From CADEDH01 sp963732695 (lineage in GTDB: Bacteria; Actinomycetota; Acidimicrobiia; Acidimicrobiales; SZUA-35), in NCBI GenBank assembly GCA_963732695.1, contig CAVTAP010000008.1:124001-188000 (forward strand): DNA of 64,000 bases, read 5' to 3'. A program made the translations under genes and the position numbers. The first letter of the stretch is position 1. Each line of letters begins with the position of its first letter. The notes beneath the pieces were generated by a model, which did no database searches, was not told the DNA's origin, and saw only the letters and a program-made list of their open reading frames with translations. Positions 42,002-50,867 of this stretch are shown here, piece by piece.

Positions 42002-43504
42002 CTAGTTTCGGGCGCTGGCGAGGCGGGTGCCGGAGCGGGGGTAGAACAGGAGCAGGAGCGGGGCCACCAGGATCTGGCAGCCGCCGAGGATGGCCCACAG
42101 CACGTTGTAGCGCCAGATGTCGTGCTGGCCGTTCAGGACGGCCAGGGCCATGGCCGTACCCATCCCGCCCACGGCGTAGCGGAGGCTCTGGTGCACCCCG
42201 TTGGCGGTGGCGATGGCCCGGCTCTCGATGTCGGCCAGGGCGGCGGCGTTGAGCAGGCTGGCCAGCGGCCCCATGCCCAGGCCGAACAACAGGGTGACGG
42301 GGAAGAAGGCGAACCAGTACCGGACCTGGGTGTCGAGGAACAGGATGGCCCACAGCTGGCCCAGGGCCGACACCACGGCGGCCGCCGCCAGCAGGGCGCG
42401 GTAGCCCCGGGCGTCGGCCCAGCGGCCCCCGCCGATGGCCATGGCCCCCGACACCAGCGGGCTGACGGTGAAGGCCAGTCCCACCTGCCACACGTCGAAG
42501 TGCCACACGTTCTTGAGGAAGATGGGCCACAGCACCCAGCTGGTGAACGCCCCCACCATCGACAGCGCCACGGCGGCGTTGGCCACGGCGAAGCTGCGGA
42601 TCCGGAACAGGCGGGGGTCGAACAGGGGCTCGGGATGGCGGGCCGACCGGACGAGGAACAGCGGCAGCAGCACCACCGAAGCCACGAAGGCGCCCACCAC
42701 GGCGGGCGAGCCCCACCCCGCCACCGGCCCCCGGAGGGTGGCGTAGACCACGAGGAACACCGACCCCGACCCCAGGACCATGCCCAGCAGGTCGAGGCGG
42801 CGGGACCGGTCGGTGGTGGCCGTCTCGTCCATGAACAGCTTCGCCCCCACCAGGCCGAGCCCGGCGATCGGCACCAGGATCAGGTACATCCATCGCCAGG
42901 TGGCGAGGGTGAGGGCGGCGGCGGCCAACACAGGGGCCAGACCGGAGGCGGCCATCCCCACCGAGGCCCAGATGCCGACGACCGTGGCCTGCTTGGCCTG
43001 GGGGAATCGGGGCAGCACGAGGCCGAGCGAGGCGGGAACGGCCATGGCCCCGCAGATGCCCTGGATCACCCGGGCCAGCACCAGCAGCACCACCGACGGG
43101 GCCAGCCCGGCGGCCAGCGAGCTGACGGCCAGGCCGGCCAGGCCGAGGCGGAACACCCGCAGCCGGCCGTAGCGGTCGGCCAGGCGACCGGCGGCCAGCA
43201 TCATGGTGGCGAAGCTCAGGGCGTAGCCGGTGAGGATCCAGCCGGTCAGCGACGGGCTGGCCCCGGGGAACGAGGCGACGATGTCGGAGAAAGCAACGTT
43301 GGTGACGGTGACGTTGATCGTGCCCAGCACGAACGCCAGCGACCCGGTGGCCAGCGCCAGCCACGCCGCCCGGTCGGCCTCCACCACCGGCGCCGGGCCC
43401 GCGGTGGCGGTGGCCGTGGCCGTGGCCGCCGCGGTCGGCGGGGCGGCGGGCGGTGCCGGGGATGCGCCAGCCCGGCCCTGGCGCAGCGAGAAGGTGCGTC
43501 CCAT
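42002..43504 (-). CDS. MFS transporter, DHA2/EmrB-QacA type
   Basis: 500 residues, 14 helices by hydropathy. FVLGTINVTVTNVAFSDI carries the DHA2-type first helix, LAAGRLADRYGRLRVFR the loop 2-3 motif A, and VLARVIQGICGAMAVPAS motif C-like. Such proteins export drugs or other hydrophobic compounds by proton antiport. Gly-rich helices late in the chain fit the family. The N-terminus is an Ala/Thr-alternating run of no clear role. No regulator adjoins it, though the DJ-1/GlxA pair lies next. Substrate unknown. Confidence 0.9.
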   Translation of the reverse strand: MGRTFSLRQGRAGASPAPPAAPPTAAATATATATAGPAPVVEADRAAWLALATGSLAFVLGTINVTVTNVAFSDIVASFPGASPSLTGWILTGYALSFATMMLAAGRLADRYGRLRVFRLGLAGLAVSSLAAGLAPSVVLLVLARVIQGICGAMAVPASLGLVLPRFPQAKQATVVGIWASVGMAASGLAPVLAAAALTLATWRWMYLILVPIAGLGLVGAKLFMDETATTDRSRRLDLLGMVLGSGSVFLVVYATLRGPVAGWGSPAVVGAFVASVVLLPLFLVRSARHPEPLFDPRLFRIRSFAVANAAVALSMVGAFTSWVLWPIFLKNVWHFDVWQVGLAFTVSPLVSGAMAIGGGRWADARGYRALLAAAAVVSALGQLWAILFLDTQVRYWFAFFPVTLLFGLGMGPLASLLNAAALADIESRAIATANGVHQSLRYAVGGMGTAMALAVLNGQHDIWRYNVLWAILGGCQILVAPLLLLFYPRSGTRLASARN

Positions 43505-43569
43505 CGGCCCACTTCAGGCCGTCACGGCCCCCCAACGCAAAACGGCGGCGGGGCGGGGCGGGGGCAGGC

Positions 43570-44208
43570 CTAGGACTTGACGGCGAAGTACTCGATGGCC
43601 CGGGTGACGACCTCGTCGCCGGCGGCTTCCAGGTTGCCGGCGTCGAACGGGGGCTGGGGGTCGTACTCGATCATCAGCTGCATGGCCTTGGCCGCCACGT
43701 CGTCCACCAGCAGCTCGGCCAGGCGGATGGCCATGTCGATCCCCGAGCTGACCCCGGCGGCGGTGATGATGCGGCGGTCGAGGTGCTCCACCACCCGCTT
43801 CGCCGTCGGCTCGGCCCCGTGCTTGCGCAGCAGATCGGTGGCCGACCAGTGGGTGGTGGCGGTGAGCCCCTCGAGGAGTCCGGCCGCCCCCAGCACGAGC
43901 GAGCCGGTGCACACCGAGGTGGTGTAGCGGGTGGTGGGATGGGCGGCGGCCACCCAGCGGGTGATGGGGTGGTCGGCGTCGAGGGCCCGGGTGCCGATGC
44001 CCCCGGGGACCACGATCACGTCGGGGTCGGGCAGCTCGTCGAGGGTGGCGTCGACGGTGAGGCCGAGGAAGCCGTTGTCGGTGCGGACCTCGCCCTTACG
44101 CTCACCCACGAAGGTGACGGTGGCGTCGGGCAGACGCTGCAGCACCTCGTAGGGGCCGATGCCGTCGAGGGCGGTGAGCCGGTCGAACAGGGGGATGGCG
44201 ATGCGCAT
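43570..44208 (-). CDS. DJ-1/PfpI-family protein
   Basis: 212 residues. IAIPLFDRLTALDGIGPYEVL, VIVVPGGIGTRAL and the nucleophile elbow TTSVCTGSLVLGAAGLL with Cys near residue 102 match isonitrile-hydratase-like DJ-1 proteins. AAGGAG lies 9 bases before ATG 44208. The upstream gene is an AraC regulator of the same superfamily fold, a common pairing. It may hydrolyse or hydrate a small molecule; which is unknown. Confidence 0.88.
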   Translation of the reverse strand: MRIAIPLFDRLTALDGIGPYEVLQRLPDATVTFVGERKGEVRTDNGFLGLTVDATLDELPDPDVIVVPGGIGTRALDADHPITRWVAAAHPTTRYTTSVCTGSLVLGAAGLLEGLTATTHWSATDLLRKHGAEPTAKRVVEHLDRRIITAAGVSSGIDMAIRLAELLVDDVAAKAMQLMIEYDPQPPFDAGNLEAAGDEVVTRAIEYFAVKS

Positions 44209-44234
44209 GGCAGTGGTCTCCTTGGGTGTGCGGT

Positions 44235-45215
44235 TCAGGCGCGGAAGCGCTGTCGGTACTGGTCGGGGGCCACGCCGACGCAGCGGTGGAACGAGCGGCG
44301 GAGGGTCTCGGCCGTGCCGAACCCGCACCGTTCGGCCACGGCGGTGAGGCCGGTGTCCTCGGTCTCCAGCAGGCGGCGGGCGGCCTCGATGCGGACCTTC
44401 TCCACGTAGCGGGCCGGTGTGGTGCCCAGCTCCTGGCGGAACAGCCGGAGGAAGTGGCGCTCCGACACCCCGGCGTGGGCGGCCAGGGCCGGCACGTCGA
44501 GAGGGCGGGAGGGATCGGCGTGGACGAGGTCGACGGCGGAGCGGATCGGCTGGCGCTCGGCCGGGGCCGACCACACGGGGGCGGCGAACTGGCTCTGGCC
44601 GCCGGGGCGGCGGAGGAACACCACCAGCCAGCGGGCCACGGTCTGGGCCACCTCGGCCCCCAGGTCGTCCTCCACCAGGGCCAGGGCCAGGTCGATGCCG
44701 GCGGTGACGCCGGCCGAGGTCCAGCACCGGTCGTGGCGGACCCACAGGGCGTCGGGGTCGACGTCGAGCTCGGGGTGGCGGCGGGCCAGCCGGCCGGCCC
44801 GGGCCCAGTGGGTGGCCACCCGCTGGCCCGGCTCGAACAGACCGGCGGCGGCGCCCAGGAAGGCGCCGGTGCACACCGTGGCCACCCGGCGGGACCGGGC
44901 GGCGGCGCCGGCCACGGCGCGGCAGGCGTCGGGGTCGGCGGCCAGGGCGTACACCCCGTCGCCGCCGGGGAGGACGAGGGTGTCGACGGCGGCGAGGGTC
45001 ACCAACGAGGCGGTGGGCGAGAACGTCAGGCCGCTCTCGGCCGCCACCAGGGCCGGCGGGTCGGCCAGTGCCACGAGCATCGGTCGGTAGCGGGGATCGG
45101 TGCGGCGGAGGCCGTCGAGCACCTGGTTGGCGCCGGCGAAGACCTCGAACGGGCCGGTGGCGTCGAGCGACTGCATGCCCTCGAACCCCACGATCGCCAC
45201 CACCCGGTCGGTCAT
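44235..45215 (-). CDS. GlxA-type AraC-family regulator with DJ-1-like domain
   Basis: 326 residues. N-terminal DJ-1-like half: VAIVGFEGMQSLDATGPFEVF, TLVLPGGDGVY, VATVCTGAFLGAAAGLF. C-terminal AraC half: LAAHAGVSERHFLRLFRQELGTTPARYVEKVRIEAARRLL and AERCGFGTAETLRRSFHRCVGVAPDQYRQRF. It probably senses a ligand and regulates the DJ-1 gene 27 bases downstream. The two form an operon. Ligand unknown. Confidence 0.93.
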   Translation of the reverse strand: MTDRVVAIVGFEGMQSLDATGPFEVFAGANQVLDGLRRTDPRYRPMLVALADPPALVAAESGLTFSPTASLVTLAAVDTLVLPGGDGVYALAADPDACRAVAGAAARSRRVATVCTGAFLGAAAGLFEPGQRVATHWARAGRLARRHPELDVDPDALWVRHDRCWTSAGVTAGIDLALALVEDDLGAEVAQTVARWLVVFLRRPGGQSQFAAPVWSAPAERQPIRSAVDLVHADPSRPLDVPALAAHAGVSERHFLRLFRQELGTTPARYVEKVRIEAARRLLETEDTGLTAVAERCGFGTAETLRRSFHRCVGVAPDQYRQRFRA

Positions 45216-45296
45216 GGCTCCAGCATCACCCCGCCGGCGCTATGGCGTCAACGACAAGGATCCCACAGATTCCGCCATTGCCCCATCACCCCCCCT

Positions 45297-45347
45297 GCGA
45301 TCTGTGGCGCCAGCGCGCGAAATGCAGCACCTGGCGCCACAGTTCGC
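45297..45347. repeat. Intergenic palindromic repeat, copy 2
   Basis: GCGATCTGTGGCGCC (45297-45311) pairs with GGCGCCACAGTTCGC (45333-45347). Read on the minus strand, the centre GGTGCTGCATTTCGCGCGCTG resembles that of the copies at 15797 and 52131. It follows the malic enzyme stop and precedes the GlxA gene. Confidence 0.7.
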
Positions 45348-45353
45348 AGATGT

Positions 45354-45372
45354 GGGGTGGGGTGGGGTGGGG
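45354..45372 (+). other. G-quadruplex-type motif
   Basis: Three GGGG runs and one GGG separated by single T or TC. This fits a parallel G-quadruplex on the plus strand, 6 bases from the malic enzyme stop and beside the palindromic repeat. Confidence 0.5.
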
Positions 45373-45377
45373 TCGGG

Positions 45378-46787
45378 TCAGGCTTCGACGCGGGCGACGC
45401 CGTCGGCGATGGCGGCTTTGAACACGGCCTCGGCCACCCGCCGGGGCACGTCCTTGTCGAACACCGAGGGGATCACGAAGTCGGGCGCCAGCTGCTCGGG
45501 GGTGACCGACCGGGCGATGGCCTGGGCCGCCGCCAGCTTCATGCCCTCGGTGATGTCGGTGGCCCGGGCGTCGAGCGCGCCCCGGAAGATGCCGGGGAAG
45601 GCCAGCACGTTGTTGATCTGGTTGGGGTAGTCGCTGCGGCCGGTGGCCATCACCGACACCAGCCCCTCCACCTGGCCCGGGAGCACCTCGGGGTCGGGGT
45701 TGGCCATGGCGAACACGATCCGGCCGTCGGCCATCGAGGCCACGTCGTCCCGAGTCACCAGCCCGGGCCCGCTCACGCCGATGAACACGTCGGCCCCCCG
45801 CATCATGGCGGCCAGCGAGCCCGAACGCTTGTCGGGGTTGGTGGCGAGCGCCAGCTGTTCCTTGACCGGGTTGAGGTTGTGGCGGCCGGCGTAGACGGCG
45901 CCCTCCCGGTCGACGCACACGATCTCGCCCGCACCGGCCTCGATCAGGATCTTGGCGCAGGCCACCCCGGCGGCGCCCACGCCGGCGATGACCACCGACA
46001 GGTCGGCCATCTTCTTGCCCACGATCCGCAGGGCGTTCTCCAGCCCGGCCAGGGCCACCACGGCGGTGCCGTGCTGGTCGTCGTGGAACACGGGGATGTC
46101 GAGGCGGCGCTTCAGCTCCTCCTCGATCACGAAGCAGCCGGGGGCGGCGATGTCTTCCAGGTTGATGCCGCCGAAGGTGGGGGCGAGCCGCACCACGGTC
46201 TCGATCAGCTCCTCCGGGGTGGCCACGTCGAGGCAGATGGGGAAGCCGTCGACCCCGCCGAACTCCTTGAACAGCAGGGCCTTGCCCTCCATCACCGGCA
46301 GGGCGGCCTTGGGGCCGATGTCGCCCAGGCCGAGCACGGCGGTGCCGTCGGTGACGATGGCCACCGTGTTCTTGCGGATGGTGTGGGTGTCGGCCACCCG
46401 CTCGTCGGCGGCGATGGCGTTGCACACCCGGGCCACGCCGGGGGTGTAGGCCATCGACAGGTCGTCACGGTCGCCCACCGGGAACAGGGGCAGCACCTCG
46501 ATCTTGCCCCCCTCGTGCATGCGGAACGTGCGGTCCCACGACGCCAGGAGGGTGACACCGTCCACCTGCGACACCAGCGCGATCACCTCGAGCTGGTGCT
46601 CGGCGCTGCAGCAGTTCACCACCAGGTCCCGCTCCAGCGTGGGGCCCTTGGCCACGAAGCCGTCGATGGCGAAGATGTTGCCGCCGGCGTCGCCGATGGC
46701 GGAGGCCAGGCGACCGAGCACGCCCGGCTCGTTGGCCAGACGGACCTTCAGGGTCACCGAGAACTGGGCAGCTGGTTGGGCGGTCAT
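45378..46787 (-). CDS. NAD(P)-malic enzyme with N-terminal ACT domain
   Basis: 469 residues. Residues 10-85 form an ACT domain (FSVTLKVRLANEPGVLGRLASAIGDAGGN). The catalytic part has LPLFPVGDRDDLSMAYTPGV, KNTVAIVTDGTAVLGLGDIGP, the metal site FGGINLEDI and VFHDDQHGTA, and NAD-binding VVIAGVGAAGVACAKIL. It decarboxylates malate to pyruvate. The ACT domain likely gives allosteric control. TAGCTT lies 8 bases before ATG 46787. No pta-like tail is present. Confidence 0.94.
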   Translation of the reverse strand: MTAQPAAQFSVTLKVRLANEPGVLGRLASAIGDAGGNIFAIDGFVAKGPTLERDLVVNCCSAEHQLEVIALVSQVDGVTLLASWDRTFRMHEGGKIEVLPLFPVGDRDDLSMAYTPGVARVCNAIAADERVADTHTIRKNTVAIVTDGTAVLGLGDIGPKAALPVMEGKALLFKEFGGVDGFPICLDVATPEELIETVVRLAPTFGGINLEDIAAPGCFVIEEELKRRLDIPVFHDDQHGTAVVALAGLENALRIVGKKMADLSVVIAGVGAAGVACAKILIEAGAGEIVCVDREGAVYAGRHNLNPVKEQLALATNPDKRSGSLAAMMRGADVFIGVSGPGLVTRDDVASMADGRIVFAMANPDPEVLPGQVEGLVSVMATGRSDYPNQINNVLAFPGIFRGALDARATDITEGMKLAAAQAIARSVTPEQLAPDFVIPSVFDKDVPRRVAEAVFKAAIADGVARVEA

Positions 46788-46795
46788 GAGGTGCA

Positions 46796-46801
46796 AAGCT
46801 A
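46796..46801 (-). promoter_or_regulatory. Leaderless -10 box TAGCTT
   Basis: TAGCTT on the minus strand lies 8 bases before ATG 46787. Confidence 0.4.
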
Positions 46802-46894
46802 ACCGAACACCCGACCTCAAGCGCCGGGAGCTGGCCTTTCTAACTCAGGTTTTTGTGAGCCCAGTCACCCACGGCGGCGGGTCGGCGGGCCCGG

Positions 46895-47515
46895 TCAGAG
46901 CCGGTCGAGCAGCTGCTGCTTCTTCACCTGGAACTCGGCGTCGGTCAGCACGCCCTGGCGGTGGAGCTCGGCCAGCTTGGCGATCTGCTCCGGGATCGAC
47001 TGCTGGACCGACGGCCCAGCCGCCCCGAACCGGTCGAACTTGCGGTTCTCGTTCGCTTCCATCTGGCGGTAGATCTCGTTCTGGACCTGGAGCGGCTTGC
47101 GGATGTTGGGCACCGGCTGGGCCCCCTGCTCGGCCGCCGACTCGATCACGAGGTCGCCCGAGCCGATCATCCGCTCGAACAGCGTCTGGTGGAACAGCAC
47201 GGTGTTCACCCGCTCCAGCGGGATCTCGATGCCGGTGCGGTTGAACACGCCCTGGCGGTCGATGAGGCGGTCGGTGGTGACCACGAAGTTGGTGTTGGTC
47301 CACTGCAGGTAGTGCCAGCCGAACCAGATCAGGGTGCCGGCCAGCAGCACGGCGGCGGCCAGCATCACGGGCGAGGGAAGGAATACGAGAGAGATGACGG
47401 CGATGAGGATCGCCACCACCAGCGCCGCCCCCTGGCGGGCGAAGTACCACCAGTGGGGGCGGAGGTCGAGCACGACCTGCTCGCCGCCGTTCAACAGCTC
47501 CGAGGGAAAAGGCAC
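46895..47515 (-). CDS. bPH-domain and SHOCT membrane protein
   Basis: 206 residues. Two helices (AALVVAILIAVISLVFL, MLAAAVLLAGTLIWFGW), then a bacterial PH-like domain (FVVTTDRLIDRQGVFNRTGIEIPLERVNTVLFHQTLFERMIGSGDL), and a C-terminal SHOCT motif (IPEQIAKLAELHRQGVLTDAEFQVKKQQLLDRL). The type is common in actinobacteria; the role is unknown, perhaps membrane or protein interaction. Starts at GTG 47515 with TACGAT 6 bases upstream. Stands alone. Confidence 0.88.
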   Translation of the reverse strand: MPFPSELLNGGEQVVLDLRPHWWYFARQGAALVVAILIAVISLVFLPSPVMLAAAVLLAGTLIWFGWHYLQWTNTNFVVTTDRLIDRQGVFNRTGIEIPLERVNTVLFHQTLFERMIGSGDLVIESAAEQGAQPVPNIRKPLQVQNEIYRQMEANENRKFDRFGAAGPSVQQSIPEQIAKLAELHRQGVLTDAEFQVKKQQLLDRL

Positions 47516-47521
47516 GCAGCG

Positions 47522-47527
47522 ATCGTA
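47522..47527 (-). promoter_or_regulatory. Leaderless -10 box TACGAT
   Basis: TACGAT on the minus strand lies 6 bases before GTG 47515. Confidence 0.4.
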
Positions 47528-47586
47528 GCCACCGTTGTCGAACCGGCGCTCGACACCGGACGAGCCGGCGGCGACGGGCCGCCACC

Positions 47587-48408
47587 CTAGGACGAGCGGG
47601 GGATGAGCTGGCGGGCGGCGTGGTCGATGAGCCGGTCGGTGGCGGCACCGTCAATCGGGTCGGGAACGAGGATCAGGCGGTCCACGCCCGCCGCCCCGTA
47701 CTCGTCGGCCAGCGCCGGGGTGGGCAGCCCGTGAGGGACGACGCTGATCTGCAGGCGGGACCGGTGCGGGCCGCGGTGAGCGGCGAGCGTCGCCACGTGC
47801 TCCGCCGCCTGGGACGGGGTGAGATCCCAACCGAACCAGCCATCGCCCAGGAGGGCGGCGCGCCCCAACGCCTGGGGGGCGTGCCCGCCGAAGACGATCG
47901 GCGGGCCCGGCCTCTGGGTCGGTTGCGGCGCCTGATTCACCGACCCGAACTGCGTCCACCGCCCGGCGAAATTGCGCTCACCGGCCCACAGGGCCCGCAT
48001 GGCCGCCAGGTTCTCCTCCGTGCGGGCCACGCGTTCCGCCAGGTCCACGCCGAACGCCGCCAGCTCGGCCGACACATACCCGATGGCGACGCCGACCTCG
48101 AGGCGGCCGGCGCTCAGATGATCGATCGAGGCGAGCTGCTTGGCCGCCAGCACCGGGTGACGCTGGGGCAGCACGAGCACACCGGCTCCCAGACGCACCC
48201 GTTCGGTGACCGCGGCCAGGAAGGTCAGCGCCGTGAGGGCTTCGAGCCGGGGCTCGTCGGCCGGGTCGGGTGCATCGTCGGGCAGGGCGATGTGATCGCC
48301 GACCCACAGCGACTCGAAGCCGACCTCCTCCGCCCGCCGGGCCCGGGCGGCGAGGGCGGAGCGGTTGGTGTTGTCGTTGCGGTGCAACCCGTACAGTCCG
48401 TAGCGCAT
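47587..48408 (-). CDS. LLM-class F420-dependent oxidoreductase
   Basis: 273 residues from ATG 48408. Luciferase-like fold: RRAEEVGFESLWVGDHIALPDD, LGAGVLVLPQRHPVLAAKQL, LDHLSAGRLEVGVAIGYV and PPIVFGGHAPQALGRAALLGDGWFG. Matches the actinobacterial TIGR03619-type proteins thought to use F420 rather than FMN. Substrate unknown. It is divergent from the UvrD-like helicase gene and faces the SHOCT gene in the same direction. Confidence 0.88.
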   Translation of the reverse strand: MRYGLYGLHRNDNTNRSALAARARRAEEVGFESLWVGDHIALPDDAPDPADEPRLEALTALTFLAAVTERVRLGAGVLVLPQRHPVLAAKQLASIDHLSAGRLEVGVAIGYVSAELAAFGVDLAERVARTEENLAAMRALWAGERNFAGRWTQFGSVNQAPQPTQRPGPPIVFGGHAPQALGRAALLGDGWFGWDLTPSQAAEHVATLAAHRGPHRSRLQISVVPHGLPTPALADEYGAAGVDRLILVPDPIDGAATDRLIDHAARQLIPRSS

Positions 48409-48496
48409 GAGCCAGTCCACCATCACCCGGCCGCCGCTGCTACCGACCACGCCGAGCCGATCGGCAGACGGGACGCGAGCCCCCGAAAAACAGAGC

Positions 48497-48502
48497 TAAG
48501 TT
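48497..48502 (+). promoter_or_regulatory. Leaderless -10 box TAAGTT
   Basis: TAAGTT lies 6 bases before GTG 48509 of the helicase. Confidence 0.4.
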
Positions 48503-48508
48503 CTCAGG

Positions 48509-50725
48509 GTGCACGCCGATGCCCTCCTCGCTGGGCTGAACGAGGCTCAGCTCCGGGCCGTGACGGCCGAGGGCGGGCCGGTGGTGGTGCTGGCCGGTGC
48601 CGGATCGGGCAAGACCCGGGTGCTGACCCGCCGCATCGCCTGGCGCGTGCTGCGGGCCGACACCGACCCGTCGAAGGTCATGGCCCTCACGTTCACCCGG
48701 GCGGCGGCGGCCGAACTCCGGGAGCGCCTGCTGGCCCTCGGGCTGCGGGACCGGGTGACGGCCGGGACCTTCCACGCCCTGGCCCTGGTCCAGCTCCGCC
48801 AGCGGTGGGCCGAGCGCAACATGACCCCGCCCACCCTGGTGGACCGTAAGCTCCGCCTGATCAGCCCGCTCCTGCCCCGCTCGGGGTCCGGCCGCCGGGT
48901 GGAGGCCATCGACGTGGCGGCCGAGATCGACTGGGCCCGGGCCCGCCTGGTGCCACCGGAGCACTACGGCCCGGCGGCGGTCGAGGCCGGCCGCACCCCT
49001 CCCCTGCCGCCGGAGCAGATGGCCGAGCTGATGGTGGCCTACGCCCAGGCCAAGCGGCGCAAGCGGGTGGTCGATTTCGACGATCTCCTCCACCTCGCCA
49101 TCCGCGACCTCCAGGCCGATCCCGCCTACGCCGAGGCGGTCCGGTGGCGCTACCGCCATCTCTACGTCGACGAGTTCCAGGACGTGAACCCCCTGCAGTA
49201 CGAGCTGCTGGCCCACTGGCGGGGCAACCGCCCCGACCTGTTCGTGGTGGGCGATCCCAACCAGGCCATCTACGGCTGGAACGGGGCCGATCCCAACCTC
49301 CTCAACCGGTTCGTGCGCCGGGAGAAGGGGGCCGAGCTGGTGCAGCTGACCGAGAACTACCGGTCGACTCCCCAGGTGCTGGCCGTGGCCGGCAGCCTCA
49401 CCACCACGCCCCCGCTCGAGCCCAACCGGCCCGACGGCCCGGTGCCGTCGATCACGGCCTACGCCGACGACCGCTCGGAGGCCGGGGGGATCGCCCGCCG
49501 GGCCCGGGAGGCCCATTCGGTGGCCGGGGCCTGGAGCCACCAGGCGGTGCTGGTGCGCACGAACGCCCAGCTGCTGCTGGTGGAACAGGCGCTGGCCGAG
49601 GCCGGCATACCGTGCCGGGTGCGGGCCGGGGCCGGGCCGCTGGCCACCCCCGAAGTCCGGGGCGAGCTCAAGGTGCTCGACCAGCCCGGGGTCGACCTGG
49701 CCGCCTACGTCGAAGCGCTCGACGACCGCCTCGACCGGGTTGGCAGCGGCGAGGGGGGCGAGATGACCGTTCCCGAGATCGAACGACGGGCCAACCTGGC
49801 GTCGTTCGCCGCGCTCATCCACGATTACCTGGCCACCGACCCCGCCCCGTCGGGCCCCGGCCTGGTCGCCTGGACCGGCACGCTCCAGCAGGGTGACGTG
49901 GGCGCGGCGGCCGACGGGGTGGAGCTCACCACCTTCCACGGGGCCAAGGGCCTGGAGTGGCCGGTGGTGCACGTGGCCGGCCTGGAGGAGGGCTTCGTGC
50001 CCATCGCCTACGCCACCACCGGCGCCCAGCTCAGCGAGGAGCGTCGCCTGCTGTACGTGGCCGTCACCCGGGCGGTGGACGAGCTCCACCTGTCGTGGGC
50101 GGGCCAGCGCACGTTCGGGACCAAGACCGTGCAACGTCAGGCCTCCCAGCTCCTGGCCCCCCTGGCCGATGCCGTGACCCGGCTCGGGGTGGGCCCGGCC
50201 CACCGGGTCGACTGGCGGACCCAGCTGGCCCGCAGCCGCCAGAGCCTGGCCGAGGCCACAGCCGGCCTCGACGACGGCCCGCCCGGGCCCGACCCGGGGC
50301 TGTCGCTGGTTGGCCCCGACGGCACGCTGGGGCCACCGGCCACCCGGCGCTCCGACACCGCCCGCCCCGGCGGCGGGCGGAACCGACGGCGCGGCGCGGG
50401 CGCGGGCACCGGCCCCGACCGGGGAGGAGCGGCCGGATCGGGCGGCCCGGGCGGGGGCCGGATCGTGGCCGACGCCGGCGCCCCGGCCGACGACTCGGCG
50501 GAGTCGATCTACCGGGCCCTGCAGCAGTGGCGGCAGCGGCGGGCCCGGGCGGCCGACGTGCCGCCTCACGTGGTGTTCAGCGACCAGACGCTCCGGGCCA
50601 TCGCCCGGGACCGACCGACCACCCGGGCCCGGCTGGCCTCCATGCCGGGCATGGGCCCGGCCAAGCTCAGCCGGTACGGCGACGACCTGCTCCAGCTCCT
50701 GGCCGAGGTGGGAGTGGGTCGATGA
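48509..50725 (+). CDS. UvrD2-like superfamily 1 helicase with HRDC domain
   Basis: 738 residues. Motif I VVVLAGAGSGKTRVLTRRIA, motif Ia TFTRAAAAELRERL, DEFQDVNPLQYELL (motif II), VVGDPNQAIYGWNGA (III), LTENYRST (IV), TTFHGAKGLEWPVVHVAGLEEG (V) and RLLYVAVTRA (VI). After a Gly/Pro/Arg-rich linker (about 600-650) comes an HRDC-like end (LRAIARDRPTTRARLASMPGMG). This layout is that of mycobacterial UvrD2, a 3'-5' DNA helicase in repair. Starts at GTG 48509. A candidate DosR box follows the stop. Confidence 0.92.
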   Translation: MHADALLAGLNEAQLRAVTAEGGPVVVLAGAGSGKTRVLTRRIAWRVLRADTDPSKVMALTFTRAAAAELRERLLALGLRDRVTAGTFHALALVQLRQRWAERNMTPPTLVDRKLRLISPLLPRSGSGRRVEAIDVAAEIDWARARLVPPEHYGPAAVEAGRTPPLPPEQMAELMVAYAQAKRRKRVVDFDDLLHLAIRDLQADPAYAEAVRWRYRHLYVDEFQDVNPLQYELLAHWRGNRPDLFVVGDPNQAIYGWNGADPNLLNRFVRREKGAELVQLTENYRSTPQVLAVAGSLTTTPPLEPNRPDGPVPSITAYADDRSEAGGIARRAREAHSVAGAWSHQAVLVRTNAQLLLVEQALAEAGIPCRVRAGAGPLATPEVRGELKVLDQPGVDLAAYVEALDDRLDRVGSGEGGEMTVPEIERRANLASFAALIHDYLATDPAPSGPGLVAWTGTLQQGDVGAAADGVELTTFHGAKGLEWPVVHVAGLEEGFVPIAYATTGAQLSEERRLLYVAVTRAVDELHLSWAGQRTFGTKTVQRQASQLLAPLADAVTRLGVGPAHRVDWRTQLARSRQSLAEATAGLDDGPPGPDPGLSLVGPDGTLGPPATRRSDTARPGGGRNRRRGAGAGTGPDRGGAAGSGGPGGGRIVADAGAPADDSAESIYRALQQWRQRRARAADVPPHVVFSDQTLRAIARDRPTTRARLASMPGMGPAKLSRYGDDLLQLLAEVGVGR

Positions 50726-50732
50726 CAAGCTC

Positions 50733-50746
50733 TGGTCCTTCGTCCC
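50733..50746 (+). promoter_or_regulatory. Candidate DosR box upstream of the USP-flavin-barrel gene
   Basis: TGGTCCTTCGTCCC fits the mycobacterial DosR core GGGNCNNNNGNCCC at seven of its eight fixed positions. It lies 121 bases before ATG 50868. Confidence 0.4.
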
Positions 50747-50867
50747 TGGTGCCGATGGCGGGCGGCCTGATCTCTTGTTGTCCAGGATCCCGATGCATGA
50801 GGCGCCGCCCCCGGTGCCTCGCCCAGCGGGAGCCATCCGTTCCACCATCACCCCAGGAGCTCGTCCC

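Noticed and set aside
45352..45373. GGGGT repeats as a CRISPR or telomere-like array
   Set aside because: Units are 5 bases with no spacers; treated as a G-quadruplex motif.
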